Shown here: in pieces, positions 38,570 through 46,442 of the stretch
How the letters are laid out: every line of letters starts with the position of its first letter
How positions within the stretch are numbered: the first letter of the stretch is position 1
Assembly (NCBI RefSeq): GCF_013408795.1
Contig: NZ_JACCCC010000001.1
Coordinates: 2,914,001 to 2,978,000 of the forward strand
Length of the DNA stretch: 64,000 nt
DNA from: Spinactinospora alkalitolerans
GTDB taxonomy: Bacteria; Actinomycetota; Actinomycetes; Streptosporangiales; Streptosporangiaceae
Direction: 5' to 3'
Translations under genes and position numbers: made by a program
Notes under the pieces: model-generated
What the model was told of the DNA's origin: nothing
Databases searched by the model: none
The model's input: only the letters and a program-made list of their open reading frames with translations

Positions 38570-40720
38570 GTGAACTCCCTGACCACCAGCGCATTCGACC
38601 TTCCCGACCACCTCTCCCCCAAGGCCGACCCGACGCTGATCGCCGGAGACGAGCAGCACTTCGCGGCCATCGCGGAGAGCCTCGAGCAGGCGATCGCCGA
38701 CCTGTCCGACCGCCTCGATGCCAAGCGCAAGGCGCCCGGCGGCATAGGCCGGGAGGCGCTGGACCGGGACATGGAGATCCACCGGCTGACCGCTCGCCTG
38801 CGTGCCCTGCGTCGCTTCGGTCTGGACCTGTGCCTCGGACACATCGTCAGCGCGGACGACCCCGAGCCCGTGTACATCGGACGACTCGGCCTCGCCGACA
38901 GCGCGGGACGTCGGCTGCTGCTCGACTGGCGCTCCCCCGCGGCCGAGCCGTTCTTCGCGGCGACCCACGCCAACCCGATGGGTCTGGCGAGCCGCCGCAG
39001 GTATCGCTGGACCCGCGGCCGGATCAGCGACTACTGGGACGAGGTGTTCACCGCGGACGGACTCGAAGGGCACGCCGCGCTCGACGACCAGTCCGCCTTC
39101 ATCGCCAGCCTGGGCGGCAACCGGTCGGCCCGGATGCGAGACGTGCTCGGCACCATCCAGGCCGACCAGGACGCCATCATCCGCGCGGGATCCCGCGGCG
39201 CTCTCGTCGTCGACGGCGGTCCGGGTACGGGGAAGACCGTCGTCGCTCTGCACCGCACCGCCCACCTCCTCTACTCCGACCCTCGCCTCGGTCACCGTCG
39301 GGGCGGCGTGCTGTTCGTCGGTCCGCACCAGCCCTACCTCGCCTACGTCGCCGACGTCCTCCCCAGCCTCGGAGAGGAGGGCGTGCAGACCTGCACCCTG
39401 CGGGACCTCGTCGCCGAGGGAGCGACAGCGGCGATCGAGACCGACCCGAACGTGGCCCTCCTGAAGTCGTCCGCGAACCTGGTGAAGGCGATCGAGTCGG
39501 CCGTCAGGTTCTACGAAGAGCCGCCCACCAAAGGGATGACGGTCACGACGGACTGGTCCGACATCTGGCTGAGCGCTGACGATTGGGCCGAGGCGTTCGA
39601 AGCACTGGAACCAGGTACTCCGCACAATGAGGCGCGCGAGCAGATCCTGGAGGAGCTGCTCGCGATCCTGATGGACAAGCACGACGATGACGACGTCTCG
39701 CCTGACCTGCTCCGGATGTCGCTGCTGCGGGACACGGAGCTGATCAGGACCCTCAACCGCGCGTGGCCGCTGCTCGAAGCGACCGACCTCGTCGGAGACC
39801 TGTGGTCGGTACCCGCCTACCTGCGGAAGTGCGCTCCCTGGCTCAGCCCCGACGACGTTCGGAAGCTGCAGCGCGAGGACGCCCAGGCCTGGACGGTGTC
39901 CGACCTGCCGCTCCTGGACGCGGCACGGCAGCGGCTCGGCGACCCGGAGGCGTCACGACGTAAGCGTCGGTACAACGCCTCTGCCGCCGCCGAACGCGAG
40001 CGCATGTCCCATGTCATCCACGACCTGCTCGAGGCCGATGACGACGGTGAAGGTGTGGTGACGATGCTGCACGGACAGGACCTGCAGGACAGCCTGATCG
40101 ACGAGACCGCACTGCCCGGCACCGCCCCGGACCTGCTCGCCGGCCCGTTCGCGCACATCGTCGTGGACGAGGCTCAGGAACTGACCGACGCAGAGTGGCA
40201 GATGCTGCTGCTCCGCTGCCCGTCCCGGAGCTTCACCATTGTCGGGGACCGCGCCCAGGCCAGGCACGGGTTCGCAGAGTCGTGGCGGGAACGGCTCGAA
40301 CGGGTCGGGTTCGACCGGATCGACCTGGCCTCCCTGAGCACCAACTACCGAACGCCGGAAGAGGTCATGGCGGAAGCCGAGCCGGTCATCCGGGCCGTGC
40401 TCCCGGACGCCAACGTGCCGACCTCCATCCGCAGCAGCGGCGTCCCCGTCGTACACGGATCCGTTTCGGATCCGGGCTCGGTCCTCGACACCTGGCTCGC
40501 CGCGCATGCCGACGGGACCGCCTGCGTCATCGGCGATCCCACGTTCCGGGCGACGCCCCGCGTCCGGTCGCTGCCCCCGGACCTGGCGAAGGGGCTCGAG
40601 TTCGACCTGGTCGTCCTCATCGACCCGGAGGCGTTCGGCAAGGGGATCGAAGGAGCGGTCGACCGCTATGTCGCGATGACCCGGGCGACCCGGCAACTCG
40701 TCATCCTCACGAGCTCCTGA
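38570..40720 (+). CDS. helR: RNA polymerase recycling ATPase HelR
   Basis: A 716-residue SF1 helicase-like motor that displaces rifamycin-stalled RNA polymerase and gives tolerance. Seen are Walker A 'VDGGPGTGKTVVALHRTAHL' near residue 217, Walker B 'HIVVDEAQELTDAEWQML' near 533, 'STNYRTPEEVMAEAEPVI' and 'DRYVAMTRATRQLVILTSS' (motif VI). The N-terminal coiled coil ('DEQHFAAIAESLEQAIADLS') reaches into the polymerase secondary channel in relatives. GTG 38570 is chosen: GGAG lies 5 nt upstream and the conserved 'SAFDLPDHLSPKADP' follows. The RAE upstream supports rifamycin induction. No rifamycin-modifying gene (arr, rph, rox) is in the window. Confidence 0.92.
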   Translation: MNSLTTSAFDLPDHLSPKADPTLIAGDEQHFAAIAESLEQAIADLSDRLDAKRKAPGGIGREALDRDMEIHRLTARLRALRRFGLDLCLGHIVSADDPEPVYIGRLGLADSAGRRLLLDWRSPAAEPFFAATHANPMGLASRRRYRWTRGRISDYWDEVFTADGLEGHAALDDQSAFIASLGGNRSARMRDVLGTIQADQDAIIRAGSRGALVVDGGPGTGKTVVALHRTAHLLYSDPRLGHRRGGVLFVGPHQPYLAYVADVLPSLGEEGVQTCTLRDLVAEGATAAIETDPNVALLKSSANLVKAIESAVRFYEEPPTKGMTVTTDWSDIWLSADDWAEAFEALEPGTPHNEAREQILEELLAILMDKHDDDDVSPDLLRMSLLRDTELIRTLNRAWPLLEATDLVGDLWSVPAYLRKCAPWLSPDDVRKLQREDAQAWTVSDLPLLDAARQRLGDPEASRRKRRYNASAAAERERMSHVIHDLLEADDDGEGVVTMLHGQDLQDSLIDETALPGTAPDLLAGPFAHIVVDEAQELTDAEWQMLLLRCPSRSFTIVGDRAQARHGFAESWRERLERVGFDRIDLASLSTNYRTPEEVMAEAEPVIRAVLPDANVPTSIRSSGVPVVHGSVSDPGSVLDTWLAAHADGTACVIGDPTFRATPRVRSLPPDLAKGLEFDLVVLIDPEAFGKGIEGAVDRYVAMTRATRQLVILTSS

Positions 40721-40835
40721 CGTCGGTCGGGACGACGTGGTCGCCGCCTGACGATCATGAGGACCGCCACCGTCACCGAGCCGTCGCCCCGGTCACGGCT
40801 CTACCGCTAAATCCTGTAGCGATCCTCCAAGGAAG

Positions 40836-40852
40836 CGCTATTTCATCGGATG
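40836..40852 (+). repeat. Possible left terminal repeat of the recombinase element
   Basis: CGCTATTTCATCGGATG matches CGCTGTTTCGTCGGATG at 44412-44428 in 15 of 17 positions, same orientation. It is followed 4 nt later by CAGCGACCACAC, the beginning of the 79-bp repeat found at 43694 and 44326. Confidence 0.45.
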
Positions 40853-40989
40853 AAGTCAGCGACCACACGACACATCAGAGGGAACGCGCTGATCTGGAGG
40901 GATTCTTGCACTGCTCCAGGAGAAGGACCGCCAGGCTAGCGCCCTCCTGAGACTCCAGGAACCCCGTTCTCACCTGCACGTTTGCCAGT

Positions 40990-41030
40990 CGATTACTTCT
41001 GAAGAAAGATTCTTTCGTTTGATGTAATCG
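40990..41030. repeat. Nested interrupted palindrome before the recombinase gene
   Basis: CGATTAC (40990-40996) pairs with GTAATCG (41024-41030), and GAAAG (41004-41008) with CTTTC (41012-41016); both share the centre at 41010. It is AT-rich and ends 17 nt before the GTG at 41048. It could be a recombinase core/arm site or the operator of the element's HTH protein. Confidence 0.5.
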
Positions 41031-41047
41031 GTGGAAGGTGGCGGAGC

Positions 41048-42193
41048 GTGACCCGAGACGGCACGGTGCCGGGGGCGGCGGGGCTGCACCTGATCGGTGG
41101 GACCACGCTGCTGCGCCCCGAGGAACAGGTCGCCGAGGCGATGCTGGAGGGCTGGCGCAATCAGCAGATGGCCCGCAACCTGGCCCTGTCCACGATCGAG
41201 GGCCGCCACAACGCGGTGAAGGCGTTCACCCGCCACGCTGACGCTTTCCCCTGGCAGTGGTCCGCTCAGATGGTCGATGAGTGGCTCGGGGACCTGCGGG
41301 CCATCCGCCACCTGAAACAGTCCACCCTGCGCAACTACGCCGAGGCCGTCCGCTCCTTCTGCGCCTTCCTCACCGACCCCGCCTACGACTGGGCCGCCGA
41401 GTGCGAGAAGAGGTTCGGCACCCACCCCATCCAGGTCTGCCACGAATGGAACACCGCCCACCACCTGCAAGAATCCGAAGCCGACCCCTCAAAGAGGGCC
41501 TTCACCCGCGCTGAACTCCTGGCGTTCTTCGACCACGCCGACGACCAGGTCCACCGGCTGCGCGGGGCCGGCCACAAGGGCTGGCTGCCTGCTTTCCGCG
41601 ACGCCGTCCTGTTCAAGACCGCCTACGCCTACGGGCTCCGCCGCCGCGAAGTGCGCATGCTCGACCTGGCCGACTTCGGACCCAACCCCCACGCCCGCGA
41701 GTTCGGCGGCTACGGCGTCTGCTACGTGCGCTGGGGCAAGGCCATGAAGGGTTCACCGCCCAAACGCCGCAGCGTCCTGACGATCGGCCCGCGCGAGGGG
41801 ATCGGTGGCATGGACTGGATCGTGGACGTGCTGGATCAGTGGGTGGAGGAAGTCCGCCCGGCCTGCACCCACGCTGGCTCCCCGGCGCTCTGGCCCTCCG
41901 AACGCGGCCCTCGCATCGGGTTCTCGCAGATGAGCACCCGCTTCGCCGCCTACCGCGACGCGATCGGCCTCGACCCGGGCCTGGACCTGCACTCTTTGCG
42001 ACGCTCCTACGTCACGCACCTGATCGAGGACGGCTGGGACCCCCGGTTCGTCCAGGAACAAGTCGGCCATGAACACGCCTCCACCACCTCCCTCTACACC
42101 TGCGTCTCCTCGGACTTTCGCACCCGGCCCCTGCTCAAGGCGATGGATGCCACGATGAAGGCGGCCCTGGACACCGGAAGGACGAAGCGATGA
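41048..42193 (+). CDS. Tyrosine recombinase / site-specific integrase
   Basis: A 381-residue integrase. Residues about 35-120 are a SAM-like core-binding domain ('TLRNYAEAVRSFCAFLTDP'); the catalytic domain shows Arg I in 'AYAYGLRRREVRMLDLADF', the H-x-L-R box as 'LDLHSLRRSYVTHLIEDGW' (His, Arg II), and 'VQEQVGHEHASTTSLYTCVS' with the third His/Trp position and nucleophile Tyr. All catalytic residues are present, so it is probably active. It is the first gene of the recombinase-HTH-recombinase operon, overlapping the next by ATGA. Confidence 0.88.
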   Translation: MTRDGTVPGAAGLHLIGGTTLLRPEEQVAEAMLEGWRNQQMARNLALSTIEGRHNAVKAFTRHADAFPWQWSAQMVDEWLGDLRAIRHLKQSTLRNYAEAVRSFCAFLTDPAYDWAAECEKRFGTHPIQVCHEWNTAHHLQESEADPSKRAFTRAELLAFFDHADDQVHRLRGAGHKGWLPAFRDAVLFKTAYAYGLRRREVRMLDLADFGPNPHAREFGGYGVCYVRWGKAMKGSPPKRRSVLTIGPREGIGGMDWIVDVLDQWVEEVRPACTHAGSPALWPSERGPRIGFSQMSTRFAAYRDAIGLDPGLDLHSLRRSYVTHLIEDGWDPRFVQEQVGHEHASTTSLYTCVSSDFRTRPLLKAMDATMKAALDTGRTKR

Positions 42194-42528
42194 AACGGCA
42201 GGTCAGCTACCAGTGGCGGTTGCGGGAGGTCATGGCCGAACACGGCATGTTTACCGCCACCGACCTCGCCCGCCCCCTGGCCGACCGGGGCATCGCGTTG
42301 TCCTCGGTCCAGGTCTGGCGCCTGGTCACTCAGAGCCCCGAGCGGCTCTCCCTACCGGTCCTTGCCGCGCTCTGCGACATCTTCGAGTGCACCCCGACCG
42401 ACCTCATCGCCACCCGGGCCGAGAACGCCGCACCGCGGCGCACCGCCACCGGCGAAACGTCGGGGTCGGCCGACGGAGTCGTTCCACTGCGTCCCAAGCG
42501 CGCCCGAATCGATCCGAACGGTGGGTAG
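42190..42528 (+). CDS. XRE-type helix-turn-helix protein
   Basis: A 112-residue DNA-binding protein: residues about 8-75 are a Cro/C1-like HTH of the compact YozG/HTH_26 kind ('FTATDLARPLADRGIALSSV', 'LVTQSPERLSLPVLAALCDI', 'FECTPTDLIATRAEN'), followed by a disordered tail. Its ATG overlaps the recombinase stop (ATGA 42190-42193), and its own stop overlaps the GTG of the next gene. It may be the directionality factor or the repressor of the element. Confidence 0.8.
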   Translation: MKRQVSYQWRLREVMAEHGMFTATDLARPLADRGIALSSVQVWRLVTQSPERLSLPVLAALCDIFECTPTDLIATRAENAAPRRTATGETSGSADGVVPLRPKRARIDPNGG

Positions 42529-43714
42529 ACCCTGCACCCTGCCCGAAAGGGTGGACGCGCTCTTGGATGACGGCACCGGGCGGCCGAATCCGCAGTTGGA
42601 GCCGCTGAGGGAAGCGATCCTGGCCATGCCCCGGCACCGGAGCGCCTCAGCCTGGATCCGCGGCCCCAAAGCCCGCCTGCTCCTGCGCGAATTGGCGGAG
42701 GACAGCCTGCCGCTCACCCACCGGGCTTTCCACGAACACCCCGAGTGGCGGGCCGCCGCGCACCTGCGCGATCTACTCATGGCCTGCGGGCTTCCTGCCC
42801 CAGGCCGACAAGTACCTGCTGCACCATGAGAGCTGGCTGCATCGCCGCTTCAATGAACTCCACGGCCAGTCGCACCTTCCGCTCTTGGAGCAGTTCGCGA
42901 CCTGGCACCAGATGCCCAAGCTCCGCGCACGGGCCGAGCGTCGGCCCTTGACCCCCAGTGCGAGAAGCCACGCCTCCCAGCAGTTCAACCGGGCCGACGA
43001 GTTCCTCACCTGGCTCACCGCTCAGGGTTGGCCCTGGATCAGCTGGGCCAAGCCGAGATCGACCGCTGGCACGCCACCCACCGGCCCCACGAACAGCTCG
43101 CCCTGCGGGCGTTTTTGACCTGGGCACGTAACAGCGACCGACTCTCCTCGCGGCCGAGGTTCCCTCGCCTGGCCATCACCGAAGGGCAGCGGCTCACCCA
43201 GCACCGGCGTCTCGAACTCCTGCGCCGGATCCTGGACGAGAACGCGGGACCGCTGCGCTCCCGGGCAGCGGCCTGCCTGATGCTGCTCTTCGCCCAACCC
43301 GCGAGCCGCATCGTCCTACTGACCACCGAAGACCTCACCCAGGACGCCAACGGGCAGGTACTGATCCGGCTCGGCGACCCACCGGCCCCGGTCCCCGAAC
43401 CCTTCACTGACCTTTTGCTCCAGGCCCGGGACCAGCGGACCAACATGAACACGAACAACCGGGATGCGACCTGGCTGTTCCCCGGCCGCAGGGCCGGACG
43501 CCCCCTGCATCCGCACGGCCTGGCCGATCTGATCCGCGACATCGGCGTTCCCGGAACGGCGGTGCGCACCTCCGCGCTGCGTCAACTCGTGCTCCAGGCC
43601 CCCGCACCGGTCATCGCCCAGGCGCTGGGGTTCCATTCCAAGACCACCACCCGGGTCGTTTCCCAGGCGGGCGGGACCTGGAACCGCTACGCCCCCAGCG
43701 ACCACACACAGTGA
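42521..43714 (+). pseudogene. Second recombinase-like gene with two compensating frameshifts
   Basis: Read in one line after correcting two single-base indels this encodes about 397 residues: a core-binding part ('HRSASAWIRGPKARLLLREL', 'RADEFLTWLTAQGW', 'HATHRPHEQLALRAFLTWAR') and a C-terminal integrase-like fold ('SRAAACLMLLFAQPASRIVL', 'VRTSALRQLVLQAPAPVIAQ', 'ALGFHSKTTTRVVSQAGGTW'). The classical H-x2-R box is degenerate and no clear Tyr nucleophile is seen, so it may be an accessory, catalytically inactive partner even if intact. Extra base near 42797 (CC run) and missing base near 43027 (GGGTT) restore the frame; sequencing error is possible. Confidence 0.7.
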
Positions 43715-43772
43715 CCGGAGCTGGGAGAACCATGGAGAACACAGATCATTCGATCGACGGCTCCTACCAGTC
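43694..43772 (+). repeat. 79-bp direct repeat, copy 1
   Basis: Begins CCCAGCGACCACACACAGTG over the last codons of the second recombinase gene and ends CTCCTACCAGTC. Copy 2 at 44326-44404 has the same length; about 62 of 79 positions agree, with perfectly kept ends (21 and 12 bp). Confidence 0.85.
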
Positions 43773-43882
43773 TCGACTCCCGAGACCGTGCCGTAGCCCT
43801 GCCAGGAAACGCCGTCTCCCTTATTCTGAGAGCTCCGCCCTCGGGCGGCCACGGCCTGCAACACCGTTGAAGGAGAGGCACC

Positions 43883-44218
43883 ATGGCCACCACACCCCCC
43901 GCCCGCACCACCGACCTGCGCGACGAGATCGCCACCGCACTCTCCATCGGACGCGAACTCGGCCCGGAGTTCGACACCGAGATCGCCGACTCGCTGGCCA
44001 CGCGCATGGAATCGGAGACCGCACCGAAGCGCGAGGGGGAGTATGAGCGGCCCGGCTCCGCCACGCGCAGCGCACGGACGCTCAAGGTCGCCGGGTGGGG
44101 CACGCTTGGTATCGCCGCCGCCGCCTGGGCGGCCGAGTCCACCCCCGAGGGAATGATGTGGGGGATCCTCGCCGTGGTCGCGATCGTGCTGCACGTGGTG
44201 CGAACCTGGCGGTCCTGA
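43883..44218 (+). CDS. Small membrane-anchored protein between the 79-bp repeats
   Basis: A 111-residue protein: residues 1-65 are soluble, helical and acidic ('RDEIATALSIGRELGPEFDT'), then two adjacent hydrophobic stretches ('VAGWGTLGIAAAAWAA', 'MMWGILAVVAIVLHVV') form a C-terminal membrane hairpin. This resembles small DUF1707/SHOCT-neighbour membrane proteins in layout but not in motif; function is unknown. AAGGAGAGGCACC precedes ATG 43883. It is the only cargo-like gene between the two 79-bp repeats. Confidence 0.68.
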   Translation: MATTPPARTTDLRDEIATALSIGRELGPEFDTEIADSLATRMESETAPKREGEYERPGSATRSARTLKVAGWGTLGIAAAAWAAESTPEGMMWGILAVVAIVLHVVRTWRS

Positions 44219-44325
44219 CCCGCCACCCAGCGTGGGGGCCTCCGTTTGCCGGGGAGAACCCAGCGTGGCACGGCATGCGGCGGGCGTCATCCGGATTTCC
44301 CAGCTGCGGACCGGACCGTGCCGCT

Positions 44326-44404
44326 CCCAGCGACCACACACAGTGATCAAAGTGGTGGAAGCCCCGAAGAATACAGATCACTGGATCAACGACTCCTACC
44401 AGTC
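44326..44404 (+). repeat. 79-bp direct repeat, copy 2
   Basis: Same orientation and length as 43694-43772; 632 bp apart. Here it is not coding. It ends 7 bp before the possible right terminal repeat at 44412. Confidence 0.85.
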
Positions 44405-44411
44405 AGGTAGT

Positions 44412-44428
44412 CGCTGTTTCGTCGGATG
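44412..44428 (+). repeat. Possible right terminal repeat of the recombinase element
   Basis: CGCTGTTTCGTCGGATG, 15 of 17 identical to 40836-40852. Confidence 0.45.
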
Positions 44429-44522
44429 CGTGCGCTAGCGTGCTCCGGCGGTGCGGTCCAGGCCTCCCGGAGGGAGAGGGACGCGCCGCCCACCGAGAGC
44501 AGGCGCGATCAAAGGGGCACGG

Positions 44523-45592
44523 ATGGGGTCGAGTGGAGCGCCTCCTCCGCGTCTTTACCGGCTCTGGCTGACCGGCTTCGGGTGCACGTCGCTGGGAACC
44601 CAGATGCTGGTCTTCGGGCTCGTGTGGCATGCAGCCCTGGTGAGCCCCACCCTCGCGGCCACGGTGCTGTCGGCGCAAGTGGTCCCCCGCGTGCTGTTGA
44701 CCTTGCACGGAGGCGCGCTGAGCGACCGTATCGGGGCCTTTCGCGTCATGATCGCCGCCAACACGACACTGTGCGCCTTGGCGGCCACGGGGGCTTTCGC
44801 CATGATGGTGACCGTTCCAGGGGCGAACACCCTGGTCGTGATCGCGGTGGCCCTGGGCGCGGTCGATGCCTTCAACATCCCGGCCTCCGCCTCGGTGCCC
44901 AAACTGCTGGTCGATGCGCACGCCCTCGGCCGTGCTATTGCGGCTCGACAGATGCTCACCCAGGGCGCCGTGCTCTGCGGGCCGCCCTGAGCAGGCAGGC
45001 CGGCCAGGGCCTGGTGATGGTGTTCACCACGCCCCTGTTGCGTGCGATCGTGCTTCTGACCGGGGCGTTCGCCATGTTCATGGTCCCCTTCTCCCCACTC
45101 CTGGTGCCTCTCGTCTCCACCGAGCGAGGCTGGGACCCGCTGACCACAGGGATGGGCGCGGGCGCCTACGGCGTCGGCATGGCCTGTGTGACCGTGTGCG
45201 TGCTATGGCGGGGAGCCGCCGAGCGGGCCGGGCTCAGCGCCTCGGTCGGGATGCTCACCGCAGGGATGGCGATCGCTGCCGCAGCGGCCATCCCGGAGCC
45301 GTCGGTGTTCTGGTTCTCGGCCCTGGTCGCCGGCCTCGGAACCGGTGTCTTCTCCACCCACGTGGGCCCCCTCTTCGTCGCCGGATCCCCTCGTGAGGCG
45401 ATCGGTCGCGCCCAGGCAGTGGTGACCTTCGCCCAGTGGTCACCGCTGCTCCTGGCCAACCCACTGATCGGTTTCCTCGCCCAGAACCACACGGCAGCCG
45501 CTGCCCTGGTCCTCTGGGGCGCCGGCGCGGCTGCGGCGGGGGTGGCGGCCCTGTGCACGCACCGTTTCAGGGTGGCAGTCATCACCGCATAG
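44523..45592 (+). pseudogene. MFS transporter gene with internal deletion and frameshift
   Basis: The first 156 codons encode helices 1-5 of an MFS transporter ('LTGFGCTSLGTQMLVFGLVW', 'LLTLHGGALSDRIGAFRVMI', 'PASASVPKLLVDAHALGRAI') and stop at TGA 44988. The second half, 'LLRAIVLLTGAFAMFMVPFS' to the end at 45592, is in another frame and starts at the helix-7 region. About 60-80 residues around helix 6 and the central loop are missing, so this is a deletion rather than a single indel. The gene is not expected to work. Confidence 0.8.
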
Positions 45593-46065
45593 GCCTGCCC
45601 ATCCGGCACACCTTGATGATCAGAACCGGCATGTGAGGAGCGAGGTCCGCGATGTCTCTCGTCATGACTGCTCCAGCGAGAATCCGCGGGACAGCCCACC
45701 TATCCGCGCTGGTCGGTCTGCGCGCACGTGATCGACCCTCACGGCCGCATCCGGGCACTGGGCTTTCCACGACAAGACCACCGCCCACCTCGCCGCCGGC
45801 GAGGACGGCTATGTCCATCCCGGCCACCTGGTCGGTCCCGGCGCCGCCGCGTACCGGCCCTTGGAGGATCGGACCGAGTTTTGGCGGTAGCGCCGCGGTC
45901 TTGATCACTGGTGGGACGTGAAGGCCCGCGACTCCTGAAGCTACGGCGAGCCGCCAAGTGCGGGGGGCCGTTGAGGATGGGGCCGGTCCCGGCCAGGGCA
46001 TGGTTTCTCTCGGCGCTGGTTCCTAGAGTGGTTACGCACCTCACCCCCCACACGAGAGGATACGT
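45593..46065. other. Gene-poor stretch with an unidentified coding relic
   Basis: Around 45735-45890 two adjacent frames read 'VIDPHGRIRALG' and 'FHDKTTAHLAAGEDGYVHPG' up to a TAG, which looks like a once-continuous protein end broken by a frameshift; I cannot name the family. The last 60 bp lead into the small secreted-protein gene. Confidence 0.35.
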
Positions 46066-46368
46066 ATGCGCCTTCGTAAATTCCTGGGCTCTAGCGCCGC
46101 GGCGGTTGTCCTGTCCGCCGGCGCCTTCGGCGCCTTGGGAGCTGCGGCTCCCTCCGCCCACGCGGGCCTGCTGTGCAACCCCACGCTCTCCGGCACGACT
46201 GTGGGCACGGTCTGTAAGGGCTTCAGCGGTAACGACTTCACGCAGGTCCGGGCCGTCGCGGGCTGCATCACCGGCAAGGTCTACGGACCCTGGGTCAACG
46301 GGAGCACGAGCACCAGCAAGGCATCGTGCACGTTCGCCCCGATCACCGCCGCTGTCCAGTACCGGTAA
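46066..46368 (+). CDS. Small secreted protein with signal peptide
   Basis: A 100-residue precursor. Residues 1-33 are a Sec signal peptide ('RKFLGSSAAAVVLSAGAFGA' then 'PSAHAGLL', with cleavage after AHA). The mature 67 residues contain four cysteines ('LLCNP', 'TVCKG', 'AGCIT', 'ASCTF'), enough for two disulfides, and many Gly/Thr/Ser, giving a small beta-rich exported protein. Function unknown. GAGAGG lies upstream of ATG 46066. It sits between MFS debris and the IS110 element. Confidence 0.72.
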   Translation: MRLRKFLGSSAAAVVLSAGAFGALGAAAPSAHAGLLCNPTLSGTTVGTVCKGFSGNDFTQVRAVAGCITGKVYGPWVNGSTSTSKASCTFAPITAAVQYR

Positions 46369-46442
46369 CCGCCTGCCGAGGACCACTGTCGGTGGCACCG
46401 CCCTGCCGGGCACGGACTCGGTGGGGCATCTCAATGACCGTG

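Larger units (their letters stand above)
40721..41047. other. Spacer with left-end signals of the recombinase element
   Basis: No gene. It holds the possible left-end repeat (40836-40852) and the nested palindrome (40990-41030) before the first recombinase gene. The 3' half is AT-rich compared with its surroundings. Confidence 0.5.
40836..44428 (+). mobile_element. Tyrosine-recombinase element with HTH and cargo gene
   Basis: A compact 3.6-kb unit: palindromic site, tyrosine recombinase, HTH protein (ATGA overlap), second recombinase-like protein (8-nt overlap, frameshifted), then two 79-bp direct repeats around a small membrane-protein gene. Short direct repeats at 40836 and 44412 could be its borders. 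The layout recalls multi-recombinase elements such as Tn554 or RIT units, but the protein families differ and I cannot match it to a named element. Boundaries are inferred. Confidence 0.55.

Noticed and set aside
44523-45592. MFS gene as two functional half-transporters
   Set aside because: The second half has no start codon with a ribosome site and the helix-6 region is absent, so a deletion relic is simpler.
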